A stretch of 64,000 bases of DNA from Candidatus Hydrogenedentota bacterium (GTDB lineage Bacteria; Hydrogenedentota; Hydrogenedentia; Hydrogenedentales; JAJRTN01): contig JAJRTN010000116.1 in assembly GCA_024278275.1 (NCBI GenBank), positions 1 to 64,000 of the forward strand, given 5' to 3'. Shown here piece after piece: positions 35,204-45,200 of the stretch. Numbering within the stretch: position 1 is the stretch's first letter; the number at the start of each line of letters is the position of its first letter. Position numbers and translations under genes: made by a program. The notes beneath the pieces were generated by a model. That model did no database searches, was not told where the DNA came from, and was given only the letters and a program-made list of their open reading frames with translations.

Positions 35204-35959
35204 ATGCCCGCCAAGCTTATTATCAGCGATGTCGATGGTTGCCTGAGTCCCGAGGAATCCATTCCGTGGGATCTCGAACATTTCCAGGCCTTTGCGCGCC
35301 GCGCCCGCGAGGCGGCGGCGGGCGAGGGGTCGCTGCCGCCCATCACCCTCTGCACCGGCCGCCCCCAGCCCTATTGCGAGGTGCTCATGAAGCTCCTCGA
35401 TATTCGCCATCCCGTGATCTGTGAGAACGGCGCGGTTATCTACACCCTGCACGACAACCATGCCCGCTATGCTCCGGGTGTCACCGAGGAAAACGTGGCG
35501 GGCCTTCGCGCCGTGGTAAGTTTTCTTGAGCGCGACGTGTTGCCCCGCGAGCCCGAGGCGGTCCTTCAATACGGCAAGATGGCCCAACTCTCCGTTTTCT
35601 CCAAAGACCCCGCGGTCCTGCCCACCATCGCCCCGAAAATCGAGGCTTTTGTTGAGAAGCGCGGTGGTCCCCGTCTCGTCATCAACGTTTCCCACTATTA
35701 CCTCAATGTCTCTTTGGAGGGCGTGGACAAGGGATCCGCCCTGCGCGCGATCCTGGAAGAGTTGGGGCTCGAACGGAACAACGTGGTCGGTATCGGCGAC
35801 ACGGAGGGTGACATGCCCCTCCACGACGCCGTCGGCTTTTTCGCCTGCCCCAGCAACGCCCACGGCGTCATCCTTGACGCCGCCGACTATGTTTCCCCCT
35901 ACCCCGTCCTGGAAGGTGTCCTCGACATTCTTGACCGTCCGGAGTTTCAGCGCGGGTAG
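35204..35959 (+). CDS. HAD-superfamily hydrolase (Cof/phosphoglycolate or sugar phosphatase-like)
   Basis: The 251-aa protein has HAD motif I DVDGCLSP (residues 9-16), motif II in ITLCTGRP, an inserted cap of the C2 type (about 90-185), the Lys of motif III in VDKGSAL and motif IV GIGDTEGDMPLHDAV. Order and length fit the Cof/TA0175 phosphoglycolate phosphatase or mannosyl-phosphoglycerate phosphatase group. It would dephosphorylate a small sugar or organic phosphate in the cytoplasm. It lies 47 nt after the propeller gene on the same strand. Substrate unknown. Confidence 0.88.
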   Translation: MPAKLIISDVDGCLSPEESIPWDLEHFQAFARRAREAAAGEGSLPPITLCTGRPQPYCEVLMKLLDIRHPVICENGAVIYTLHDNHARYAPGVTEENVAGLRAVVSFLERDVLPREPEAVLQYGKMAQLSVFSKDPAVLPTIAPKIEAFVEKRGGPRLVINVSHYYLNVSLEGVDKGSALRAILEELGLERNNVVGIGDTEGDMPLHDAVGFFACPSNAHGVILDAADYVSPYPVLEGVLDILDRPEFQRG

Positions 35960-36051
35960 GAAACAACCCGGCGGCTGGACTCCCGGCATCGTATCGACGC
36001 CCGCCCGGATACGGGAAACGAGGGGGAAGTATGCTTGCTCCGCATGGGCCC

Positions 36052-36089
36052 AAAAACAACCCGGCCCGCCGTGGGACGGGGGCCGGGTT
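36052..36089 (-). terminator. Intrinsic terminator of the sulfatase-like gene
   Basis: Read on the minus strand, AACCCGGCCC and GGGCCGGGTT form a perfect 10-bp stem around a 12-nt loop, followed by GTTTTTG (A5 at 36052-36056 on plus). This is the clearest Rho-independent terminator in the window, 25 nt after the minus-strand stop at 36114. Confidence 0.8.
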
Positions 36090-36113
36090 CGTATACGTTG
36101 CCCATGAGGGGAG

Positions 36114-37510
36114 CTACTTCTTCTTGGCACCCTTGGCCTGGAGCTTTTGGGCCTGTTTCGGGTCGCCGATATGCAGGGTGTTGTAGGCCTGCTCGCTCGA
36201 CTCGAAATAGTCGATGCCTTCATGGCCGTGCCAGCCGGGCTGGTTGAGGATGGGATTGGGCAGGCCCGTTTCCTTTTCGCGCCTGGCGATGAAGTTTTCG
36301 AGTTGCCTGGTGAGCATCTCCACCACCTCGGGATACTTCCTGGCCACGTTCTTGTTTTCGTCCGGGTCCTCGACCAGGTTGTAAAGCTCCACCGGCGGGA
36401 AGAAATGGATGTCGGGTTCCAGCGCCCGGATCAGCTTCCACTGGGGCGTGCGCCAGCCGTGCTTACGCATCCAGGTACATTCGGTGATGTAGAAAGAGGA
36501 GTCGAAGCTCGATTTCTGGCCTCGCACCAGTTTCATGAGCGACTCCCCGTCGAACTTGAGGTCCGTCTTCACACCGGCGAGTTCCAGGAGCGTGGGGACC
36601 AGGTTCTTGTGCTGGTTGTAGCCCGCCACGCGCTGTCCACCCTGGAGTTTCTTCGGGTAACGGATGATGAGGGGCACCTTCAGGGTCACGTCATAAAGGC
36701 CGTGGTGATCGAACCAGCACTGGTGATCATAGAGCGTTTCGCCATGGTCACTGTTGATAACCACGATGGTGTCGTCCAGGATACCCATGCTTTCAAGCTG
36801 CATGAAGATATTCTGAATGCAGGCGTCCATGTAGGCGATGGCGCCGTCATACTGGGCGATGATGTAGTCCTTGTCGGAAATGCCCGCCGGCATCCAGGCG
36901 GCGAAATAGTCCCAGAACGGCTTGAAGGCCTTTACCGGTTCCATGGACTTGTTTTCGGGTCACACTCGTCGCCGTGGTAGAACATGTTCTCAAAAGGCTT
37001 CGGCGGCAGGTACGGGCTGTGGGGATCCATGTGGCGCAGCATGATATAGAACGGCTTGGACGACTTGGCCAGGCGCTCGATTTCCGGCATGGCAACCTGG
37101 TTCAGGTTCTGAGCCTTCGGGGCGCGCTCGGTCACCGAACTGCCCCACGCGGGATAGTCGAGATACTTCGAGAAACCACGGGATGCCGGGTTGCCGGTGA
37201 AGCCGACGCAGGTGGTGTTATAGCCGGACTTCCGGAGAATCTCGGGAAGGGTCTTCACCTTCGAAGTGAGGGGGCCTTTGTGCCGCAGGGCCACCACCTG
37301 CGTCCCGAAGCAGTCGCGTCCGGTGAGCATGGAGGCATAGCCCGAGGTAGTGGGGATATGGGGCGAGAAGGTGTTCTCGAAGAGCACCCCGCCCTCGGCG
37401 AACTTGTCGATATTGGGCGTGGTCTGGTGATGGTATCCGTAGCAGCTCATGTGCATCGACAAGAGCGAATCAACCGCGAAATGCACAATGTTTGGGTGCT
37501 TCCTGGCCAT
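36114..37510 (-). pseudogene. Sulfatase-like (alkaline-phosphatase superfamily) gene with a frameshift
   Basis: Two overlapping frames together make one full sulfatase-like protein of about 465 residues. The first (37510 down to 36932) runs PNIVHFAVDSLLSMHMSCYG (metal Asp) to LPPKPFENMFYHGDECDPK, then goes out of frame at an A4 run (36950-36960 region); the second resumes with SMEPVKAFKPFWDYF and contains the metal-binding INSDHGE, DHHGLYD and a C-terminal subdomain. Adding one A would restore DPKNKSMEPV. At the catalytic loop the family C/S-x-P-x-R is replaced by T54-T-S-G-Y (PHIPTTSGYASMLTGRD), so no formylglycine can form. AAGGAAG precedes the ATG at 37510. A homopolymer sequencing error is a real alternative to gene decay. 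Confidence 0.8.
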
Positions 37511-37603
37511 GGTTCTTCCTTTCCGTTTGCGTTCAGGCGGGTACGAACCCGAAATACTACCGGAATACGTCGCGCCACGCAACAGCGCGTTGCCAAGTCA
37601 CGA

Positions 37604-37637
37604 ATGGTCACGAAAACGTACTTGCCCCTCCCTGCCG
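37604..37637 (+). repeat. 34-bp dispersed repeat, copy 1
   Basis: ATGGTCACGAAAACGTACTT followed by GCCCCTCCCTGCCG matches the reverse complement of 42023-42056 at about 28 of 34 positions. Both are intergenic. Confidence 0.55.
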
Positions 37638-37650
37638 TCAACCCATGGTT

Positions 37651-37666
37651 CCCCGCGTTCGCGGGG
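37651..37666. repeat. CCCCGC-GCGGGG hairpin repeat, copy 2
   Basis: CCCCGCG-TT-CGCGGGG, a perfect 7-bp stem, followed by ATGATG. Related to 13074-13089. Confidence 0.6.
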
Positions 37667-37806
37667 ATGATGAGCCGGGTGTTGGACGGAGAGGAGCGTG
37701 TCACCTTTTTTCCATCGGTGCTCCTTCGGGCGCCTTGATCACGGGGGACGGATGGTGCATGATGCCCGGCCATGTTCCATGAGAACCTGCATAAGGAGGG
37801 TGTTCC

Positions 37807-40800
37807 ATGTTGTGTTTGCTGACCGTCCTGCTGACTGTGCCGACCATGCTCACCGCGGGGGCGCAAACCGCGCCCTGGTACCACCACCCGGCGACCGAGG
37901 TATTCGAGGACGGGCGGGGCCGTACGGCGGACCCCGGCATTGCCTCGGAGCGGGGCTTTGCCCTCGATTTCGAGGTATTGTTCCACGATGTGGACCGGGA
38001 GCACCGCATTCTTGAGCAGGAGGGCCTCTTCCTGCTGCGGATGGATCCGCCGTCAGAAGGGGGACGCCTGTCGTTTTTCATCAATGTGGCGGGACAACTG
38101 GAGCCGCGCATGCCCACGGTGACCGTCAAGCCCAATACCTGGTACCGCGTGACGGCCAGTTGGGATGGCGCGGGCATGTGGATGCGGGTGAACGGCGAGA
38201 CCTTCCGGGCCAACCGCCTGGGCGCGGCGGAACGGCTCGGCGCGCCCCTGGAGATCGGCGGAACCGGTTCCCGCGGCAGCCTGGGCCTGCGCGGCATGAT
38301 GCGGAATCTCCGGGTTTACACCGCGCCCATGACGGAAGTGGAGTCGCTTCTCGCGGAGGGACACCGGGAAAGCGCCGGAGAGGCGGGATGGTTCGGCGTG
38401 GGCGCAAGGCTTGAACCCGTCACGGGCGCGTTGGCCCGGGCGAAGATCGTGGCGCCCATGGGGGTCGTGGCCACCCGTTCCCTGCCGAAGGATTTCGTCG
38501 GGGGTGACTATATTACTTTGCGCATGGCCACCGAGGACGGCAAGGTGGCGAAGCTCTACGCAGCGACCAAGGCGGGCAAGCTGGAGGTCATGCTGCCTCT
38601 CGTAGGCGATGGCCGGCCGCACAGCTACGTGGTGCCCATGGACGCCTACCCGGAGTGGCGCGAGGGGCTGGACATCCTCGCCCTGGCCTTCAGCCGGGAT
38701 ACGAAGCGTGTCACCCTCGCCTTTGCGCGGTCCGGGGACGACGCCGTGGGGCCGCCGGAATGCCGTGTGGAACAGTGTTACGCCGATCCGCCGTACTTGC
38801 GCGCGGAACGGGAGTTCTCCCTGGTGGCCCGCGTGCGCAACGTGGCCGGTCCGGGCGGGCCTTTCACGGCGACGCTCCAACCGGCCCAAGGCATCACGCC
38901 CCTGGAAGCCCCGGAAAAGACCTTGGGCAATCTCGCCCATGAAAAGACCGCCGAAGTCAGCTTCCGTGTCCGGGCCGACGCTCCGTCGGAGGTTCCCCTG
39001 CGGATCACCTTCACCGCGCCCGGCATGACCGACATCGTGGCGGAGGCGCGGCTGACGATTCACGAAGCGCGGGAGGTCACCCCGGTGGCCTGCGTGCCCG
39101 CGCCGGAACCGGTCAAGACAAAGCGCCTGGTGGGCGTTCACTATTGCCCGCTGTGGAAGGAAGGAACGCGCAACGGCGGCTGGGGCCAGATCGAACCCTA
39201 TCCCCAACGCGAACCGCTCCTGGGCTGGTACGACGAAAACAACCCCGAAGTGACGGACTGGGAAGTGAAGTGGGCGCTGGACCACGGCATCAACTTCTTC
39301 GTCTATTGCTGGTACCGCGACGGGCAGACCGATCCGGTCAAGCCCTACCTGGGACATGCGATCCACGACGGGCTGTTCAAGTCGCGTTATGGCGATCAAT
39401 TCCATTTCGCCATCATGTGGGAAAACCAAGCCAGGGGACGGTGGGGCGCGAACTCGAAGGAAGATCTCCTGGAAAACCTCTTCCCCTTCTGGATGGAAAA
39501 CTACTTCAAGAAGCCCAACTACCTGCTCATCGACAACAAGCCGGTGTTGTTCATCTACCGGACGGAACGGGTGATCGAGGACCTGGGCAGCGAGGAAGCC
39601 GTGGCCGAGGCCTTTGAGGCCATGCGGAAAAAATGCGTCGAGGCCGGTTTCGACGGCCTGTACATCCTGGGCGAGGATCGCGGCAAGTGGGCCGCGAACC
39701 TCGAACGCATGGCCCGGGTCAAGATGGACGCCAGCTTCTGCTACTGCTGGCCCATCGGCGGCGACCCGGACGACGCCACGGCGGTTGCGGCCCAGGAGGA
39801 CTACTGGAAGGTCCGCCGGGATCTGAACATCCTGCCCGACGTGCTTACCGTCTCCATGGGGTGGGACTCGACCCCCTGGCACGAAAGCCTCACCAAGTGG
39901 CACCTGGCCCCGAAGTCCTTCGAGGAGGCGTGCCGCAAGGCGGACGCCTTTATGAACACCCTGCCCAGGGACAGCCTGGCCGGCAAGATGGTTCTCCTGG
40001 ACAACTGGAACGAGTTCGGCGAAGGACATTACATCGCTCCCCACCGGGAAATGGGCTTTGGCTATCTCGATGCCGTGCGCGCCGCCTTCTCCGACGCGCC
40101 GGCAAAACACGAGGACCTGGTACCGCAGGATTTGGATCTCGGTCCCTACGATTCCCTGTACCAGGCCAAGCAGGCCCGCGACGGGGAAACGCGGCAGCGG
40201 AAGTTCGCCCAGGGGGGCGACGCGAAGGGCCTCGTAGGCTGGTGGACCTTCGACGAGGAGGAAGGCGATCCCTTCGCCTGGGACTACTCGGGCCATACCC
40301 TTGGCGGCCGCCTGGTGGATGCCCGCCGCGCGCCGGGATTCCACGGCAAGGCCCTGGTGTGCGACGGCGGCAGCGTGCGCGTGAGTTCCGACCCGCTCAT
40401 GGCGCCGCGCAAGGGCCTGACCTTCACCCTCTGGCTCAAGACGGAGGTGCCCAATCAGACCGACCGGTGGTTCCTGAACCGTATTCATGGCGGGCGTGAA
40501 TCCTCGGGATACCGCTTCGGCCTGGACCGGGGTCGCCTCTGCTGGGCGGTGCCGCAGAGCCGGTGGAGCCATCACTTGCGCGTTGAAAAGCCCCTGCCCG
40601 TGGGCCGCTGGGTCCACGTTGCCGCCACGAGCGACCGCGAGACCATCAAGGTCTACATGGACGGAGAACTGGCGGGCACCATGGATCGCTACGGGGTGGT
40701 GAAGGAAAACGGCCAACCCCTGGTCATCGGGAACTACGACGTGGGGCACCGCGCCCATTACCAGGGGCTGCTGGATGAATTACGGCTCTATGACTATGCC

Positions 40801-40845
40801 ATGACCCAAGAAGAAATCCGTGCCGCCATGAAGGCCAACCGCTGA
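37807..40845 (+). CDS. Secreted GH99-like (WbsX-type) enzyme flanked by two LamG/concanavalin-like domains
   Basis: The 1012-aa protein has a signal peptide (residues 1-20), an N-terminal LamG-like lectin domain (about 40-180), a linker with Ig-like folds to about 430, and a GH99/WbsX-type TIM barrel (about 438-765: RLVGVHYCPLWKEG, ALDHGINFFVYCWYRDG, MWENQARGRWG, FDGLYILGEDRG, NWNEFGEGHYIAPH). A second LamG domain closes it (about 806-1005: LVGWWTFDEEEGD, LYDYAMTQEEIRAAM). GH99 enzymes are endo-alpha-mannanases; the WbsX subgroup sits in O-antigen clusters. AAGGAGG lies 7 nt before the ATG. A secreted glycan-binding and -cleaving role is likely. Confidence 0.85.
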   Translation: MLCLLTVLLTVPTMLTAGAQTAPWYHHPATEVFEDGRGRTADPGIASERGFALDFEVLFHDVDREHRILEQEGLFLLRMDPPSEGGRLSFFINVAGQLEPRMPTVTVKPNTWYRVTASWDGAGMWMRVNGETFRANRLGAAERLGAPLEIGGTGSRGSLGLRGMMRNLRVYTAPMTEVESLLAEGHRESAGEAGWFGVGARLEPVTGALARAKIVAPMGVVATRSLPKDFVGGDYITLRMATEDGKVAKLYAATKAGKLEVMLPLVGDGRPHSYVVPMDAYPEWREGLDILALAFSRDTKRVTLAFARSGDDAVGPPECRVEQCYADPPYLRAEREFSLVARVRNVAGPGGPFTATLQPAQGITPLEAPEKTLGNLAHEKTAEVSFRVRADAPSEVPLRITFTAPGMTDIVAEARLTIHEAREVTPVACVPAPEPVKTKRLVGVHYCPLWKEGTRNGGWGQIEPYPQREPLLGWYDENNPEVTDWEVKWALDHGINFFVYCWYRDGQTDPVKPYLGHAIHDGLFKSRYGDQFHFAIMWENQARGRWGANSKEDLLENLFPFWMENYFKKPNYLLIDNKPVLFIYRTERVIEDLGSEEAVAEAFEAMRKKCVEAGFDGLYILGEDRGKWAANLERMARVKMDASFCYCWPIGGDPDDATAVAAQEDYWKVRRDLNILPDVLTVSMGWDSTPWHESLTKWHLAPKSFEEACRKADAFMNTLPRDSLAGKMVLLDNWNEFGEGHYIAPHREMGFGYLDAVRAAFSDAPAKHEDLVPQDLDLGPYDSLYQAKQARDGETRQRKFAQGGDAKGLVGWWTFDEEEGDPFAWDYSGHTLGGRLVDARRAPGFHGKALVCDGGSVRVSSDPLMAPRKGLTFTLWLKTEVPNQTDRWFLNRIHGGRESSGYRFGLDRGRLCWAVPQSRWSHHLRVEKPLPVGRWVHVAATSDRETIKVYMDGELAGTMDRYGVVKENGQPLVIGNYDVGHRAHYQGLLDELRLYDYAMTQEEIRAAMKANR

Positions 40846-40848
40846 GGA

Positions 40849-40868
40849 CCGCCACCATTACCGGGCGG
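40849..40868. terminator. Hairpin between convergent genes
   Basis: CCGCC-10 nt-GGCGG lies between the GH99-like stop (40845) and the PLP enzyme stop on the other strand (40875). Short stem and no T-run. Confidence 0.3.
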
Positions 40869-40874
40869 CTTGCT

Positions 40875-41960
40875 TCAGACTTGGTCCAGCGGTTGTACAT
40901 CCTGTTCAAAGTACGCGTGGAAAGGGATTGGAAGCTCCCGGTAGTCCAGCCCCTCGATGTCCGCGCCGAAATCACGACCGTTGTACGTATTCCAGAACAG
41001 CACGCGCTTTCCGTCAAGCGCCCCCCGCCGGGCGTCCGCGAGCAGCGCGGCAAAGGCCTTGCCCGTATAGGTCCCCTCCAGGCGGATGCCCGCGATTGCC
41101 CCTGCTTGCCGCACCGCCGCCACGCCATCCGTCGTATAGATGCCATAGCCCGCCCCCAGGAACTCCTTTCGGAAGGAGAATTGGTGGTGGGGAAAGGCCA
41201 GGAGCGGCAGCGAAGGGTCGGCCGCGTGCAACAGACGGTTGGTGGCCTGGAAAAGGGCCTTGGCCTTCTCCATACAACTGAAAGGGGCGGTTGTCACGCT
41301 TACCGCCTCAATCCGGGTTTCCAATCCCCGCAGCCGCAGGCCAAGCAACAACCCCACGCACGTGCCCATGGTGCCCGAGGGCAGATAGATCACGTCGGGC
41401 ATACCCTCCTCCGGCACCTGGTCGGCCAGTTCAAAGGCGGCATTCACGAACCCGAGCGCTCCCACGGGGGAGGAGCCGCCGGGAGGAATCACGTGAGGAT
41501 ATCGGCCCGACCGCGCATAGGTCTCCCGAAAGACAGACGCCACGCACAGGGCGGTGTCCCGGCGGTTGGCGCACGGGTGGAGCCGGGCACCCGCCGCATA
41601 ACCGCGAAGGAGGTTGCGGCAAATACTTCGCGCGTTCACCTGGGGCACCAACATGGAATGACAGCGCAGCCCAAGAAGTTTCGCGTAGATGGCCGTGGCC
41701 AGGGCATGGTTCGAACCCGCGGCGCCAAAAGTGATTACCGCGTCGGCCCCCGCCGCCATGGCACGACCCAGCAGGAATTCCAGCTTGCGCACCTTGTTGC
41801 CGCCATAGGGTACACCGCTCACGTCATCCCGTTTAATAAGCAGTCGGCCCGTTCCAGGAAGGACGGCTTCATGCACCGGGGTGGGCAGTCGTGCCAATCG
41901 CGTATGGGGATGAGACGCGTAGAGCGGTTGCCTGCGTGGCGCGGAAAAAGCCATGAACAT
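40875..41960 (-). CDS. PLP-dependent ACC deaminase / D-cysteine desulfhydrase family protein
   Basis: The 361-aa protein is a fold-type II PLP enzyme. LLIKRDDVSGVPYGGNKVRKLEFLL contains the Schiff-base lysine (Lys56 in GGNK), TFGAAGSNHALATA is the substrate loop, and the Gly-rich PSGTMGTCVGLLLGL near residue 195 grips the PLP phosphate. This set defines the ACC deaminase/D-cysteine desulfhydrase family, which breaks amino acids to a keto acid and ammonia. The two activities cannot be split by eye; D-cysteine desulfhydrase is the commoner one in bacteria. A second ATG two codons in (41954) is equally possible. No clear Shine-Dalgarno is present. Confidence 0.88.
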   Translation of the reverse strand: MFMAFSAPRRQPLYASHPHTRLARLPTPVHEAVLPGTGRLLIKRDDVSGVPYGGNKVRKLEFLLGRAMAAGADAVITFGAAGSNHALATAIYAKLLGLRCHSMLVPQVNARSICRNLLRGYAAGARLHPCANRRDTALCVASVFRETYARSGRYPHVIPPGGSSPVGALGFVNAAFELADQVPEEGMPDVIYLPSGTMGTCVGLLLGLRLRGLETRIEAVSVTTAPFSCMEKAKALFQATNRLLHAADPSLPLLAFPHHQFSFRKEFLGAGYGIYTTDGVAAVRQAGAIAGIRLEGTYTGKAFAALLADARRGALDGKRVLFWNTYNGRDFGADIEGLDYRELPIPFHAYFEQDVQPLDQV

Positions 41961-42022
41961 ATCCCAAAGTGTAAATCATCCCGTTTTTTCGCGTACCTGT
42001 TTCCCCGTCAACGCGGAAATGG

Positions 42023-42056
42023 CGGAAGGGAGAGGCGAGCACGCTTTCGTGACCAT
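42023..42056 (-). repeat. 34-bp dispersed repeat, copy 2 (inverted)
   Basis: The minus-strand sequence ATGGTCACGAAAGCGTGCTC then GCCTCTCCCTTCCG matches 37604-37637. It lies between the PLP enzyme and the GH13 gene. Confidence 0.55.
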
Positions 42057-42217
42057 TTATACAGGACTTTACCGCCAAGGGACAATGGAAACCCGTGGTG
42101 ATTCCCCGAAAACCACCACTTTCGCAAATGGTAGTTTTCAGTGAGCCCATGGCGCTGTCGCGGGCGGATGGGGTATGATATTCGCCGGTTCGTGGTCCGC
42201 AACGCTATGGGAACATC

Positions 42218-45200
42218 ATGGCCCTTTCTTCTGAACTATCGGCCCAAAGCCGTCATTTCCCCCACGGGTACCAGGTGTCCCGGGAGGCGTGGGAGCGTTT
42301 TGCCGCCTCGGCCCTGAAGGATGGAGGCGGGGAACCGGCTTCGCCGGCGGCGCGGGTGGCCGCGGCGCGGAAATTGGCGGCGGTCATGAATGAACGGCGT
42401 GATTTTTCGCGGCCGGAGACGCGGCCGGCGCGGGCGGGCGAGTTGGTGGCCTTGGGGCTGCTCACGGATGTGCTGCGTTACGTGGTCAATCATTACGCGG
42501 GGACGATCAATCCGGGCGCGTTGCATCGTGGGCTGGAGTGGGTGCGAAGTCAGCGGGGTCACGAGGTGGCCGAGAAGCCGGTCAAGGCGTTTGTTGAACT
42601 TTATCCGCCCGGGGAGCTTCGCGAGGGCCGCCTGGACGCGGAGTCCTACCTGGGGGGGCGCGAGGGTTCGCTCTCCCGTCCCGAGGCGGTGACGCGCGAG
42701 TTGGTGCTGCTTTTCCTGGGCGTCGCCAATCCGGCCCTCGCGCCTTACCGCGAGCTGCATGATGATCGGCCCTTGCGGACGGCGGCGCCGTACCGGGACT
42801 TGGTGCGCGCCCTGGAGCGGTTCTTCGATTCGGAGCCGGTTCACCCCGCGACGCAAATGTCGCTCTTGCGCACGTTGCGGCTTCCCATGGAGGCGTCGCC
42901 CGATTCCATCGAGGGGCAGCTCGCCTACATGCGCAGTCATTGGGAGGCCCTTTTGCCCGAGGGATTGCTGGCCCGGCTGGTGCTCGCCCAGGATGTCATG
43001 CGCGAGGAGACGAAACTGCGCGGGCCTGGGCCGGGTCCGCAAGAGGTCATGGCGTTCGGGGCCGCGGGGGATTATCCCGAATTCGAGGCCTTCAGCATCG
43101 ACAAGGAGTGGATGCCCAACCTGGTGCTTCTCGCCAAGACGGTTTATGTGTGGCTCGACCAGTTGTCCAAGGCCTACGGGCGGCCCATCACCCGGCTGGA
43201 CCAGATCCCCGACGAGGAACTGGACAAGATCGGGCGGTGGGGATTCACGGGCCTGTGGCTCATCGGCGTGTGGGAGCGGTCGCCCGCGTCGGAGGAGATC
43301 AAGCGCCGCATGGGCAACCCCGAAGCGGCCGCCTCGGCCTATTCGCTCTACGATTACACCATCGCCGCCGATCTCGGGGGGGATGCCGCCTGTGCGGACC
43401 TGGCGCGGCGGGCGTGGAAGCGGGGCATCCGTCTTGCCAGCGACATGGTGCCGAATCATGTGGGCATCTATTCGCGGTGGGTGGTCGAGCATCCCGATTG
43501 GTTCGTGCAACTGAATGAACCGCCTTATCCGGGCTACCAGTTCACCGGCCCCGACCTTTCGCGTGATGGCCGGGTGGGGCTTTATATCGAGGATGGCTAT
43601 TGGGATCGGCGCGACGCGGCGGTGGTGTTCAAGCACGTGGATCATGGCAGCGGCCACACGCGCTACATTTACCACGGCAACGACGGCACGAGCATGCCGT
43701 GGAACGACACGGCCCAGCTCAATTACCTCATCCCCGAGGTGCGGGCGGCGGTGATCGAAACCATCCTGCACGTGGCGCGCCAGTTCCGGGTAATCCGTTT
43801 CGACGCGGCCATGACCCTCGCCAAGAAGCACTACCAGCGCCTGTGGTATCCCAAGCCCGGCGACGCGGGCAGCGTGCCTTCCCGCGTGGAGCACGGCATG
43901 AGCCAGGCGGAGTTCGACCGGGTCTTCCCGGTCGAGTTCTGGCGCGAGGTGGTGGATCGCGTCGCCGCGGAGGCCCCGGACACCTTGCTCCTGGCCGAGG
44001 CCTTCTGGCTGATGGAGGGCTATTTCGTCCGCACCCTGGGCATGCACCGCGTGTACAACAGCGCTTTCATGAACATGCTCAAGATGGAGGACAACGCCAA
44101 GTACCGCCAAACCATCAAGAACGTCCTCGAATTCAGCCCGGAAGTGCTCCAGCGTTTTGTCAACTTCATGAACAATCCCGACGAAGAGACCGCCGAGGCC
44201 CAGTTCGGCAAGGGCGACAAGTACTTCGGCGTGGCCGCCATGCTGGTGACCATGCCGGGCCTGCCCATGTTCGGCCATGGCCAGGTGGAGGGTTTCACCG
44301 AGAAGTACGGCATGGAGTACCGCCGCGCCTACCGCGACGAAACGCCCGACAGCGACCTGGTCGCGCGGCACGAGCGCGAGATTTTCCCGCTCATGCGGCT
44401 GCGCCACCTCTTCAGCGGCGCCCACCACTTCGCCCTCTTCGACCTGGTGACGCCCGACGGCTGGGTCAATGAGAATGTCTTTGCCTACAGTAATCGTGCC
44501 GGAGAAGACCGGGGCCTGTTCATCTTCAATAACGCCTACGAGGGCACGCGGGGCGTTCTGCACACCTCGACCGCCATCAACACCGGCAGCGCCACGGACA
44601 AACACCTGCGCCGGTTGTCCCTGGCCGAGGCCCTGGACCTGGACCTCGCCGGCAACAGCTATTACATTTACCGGGACCAGCGCGGCGGCCTGGAGTACCT
44701 GCGCCATGCCCGGCGTATCGCCGAGGAAGGCCTGCACGTCGAGTTGCACGGCTACCAGTACTACGCCTTCTCCCGGTGGCGCGCCGTGCATGATCTCGAC
44801 GGTTCGTGGGGACAACTGGACGCGCTGCTTGGGGGCAAGGGCGTTCCCAGCGTGGACGACGCCTACCTGGAACTGCACCTGGCTCCCATTCTCGAACCGT
44901 TCCGCGTGGTCATGAACGGCAACATGCTGAAGCTGCTGGCCGACCCCGAGGCGGAACCCGAACAACGGGAAGGCTTCCGCGAGGCCATGACCGGCTTCCT
45001 GCGCGCCGTGGCCGAGAAGCTGGGCCGGCCTTCGCGGGAGGAGGAAATTGTCGCGGCCATCGAAACGGACCTGGAACGGGTTCATGCCCTGCCGGAAGGG
45101 CTGGCCCGGGCCGAACTCGACGACGAGGTGGTGACCTACGCGAAGACGGTGCTCCCCTACCCCGGGGACGGCGAGGTCTTCCGCCAGCGGGCCGCCGCCT

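Larger units (their letters stand above)
37511..37806. other. Divergent intergenic region with small repeats
   Basis: This 296-bp space serves the sulfatase-like gene (minus) and GH99-like gene (plus). It holds a 34-bp sequence (37604-37637) repeated in inverted orientation at 42023-42056, and a perfect CCCCGCG-TT-CGCGGGG hairpin at 37651-37666. Confidence 0.5.

Noticed and set aside
41708-41717. GGTTCGAACC resembling a tRNA T-loop
   Set aside because: It is within the PLP enzyme gene (codons for the conserved GSNHA segment) and has no cloverleaf around it.
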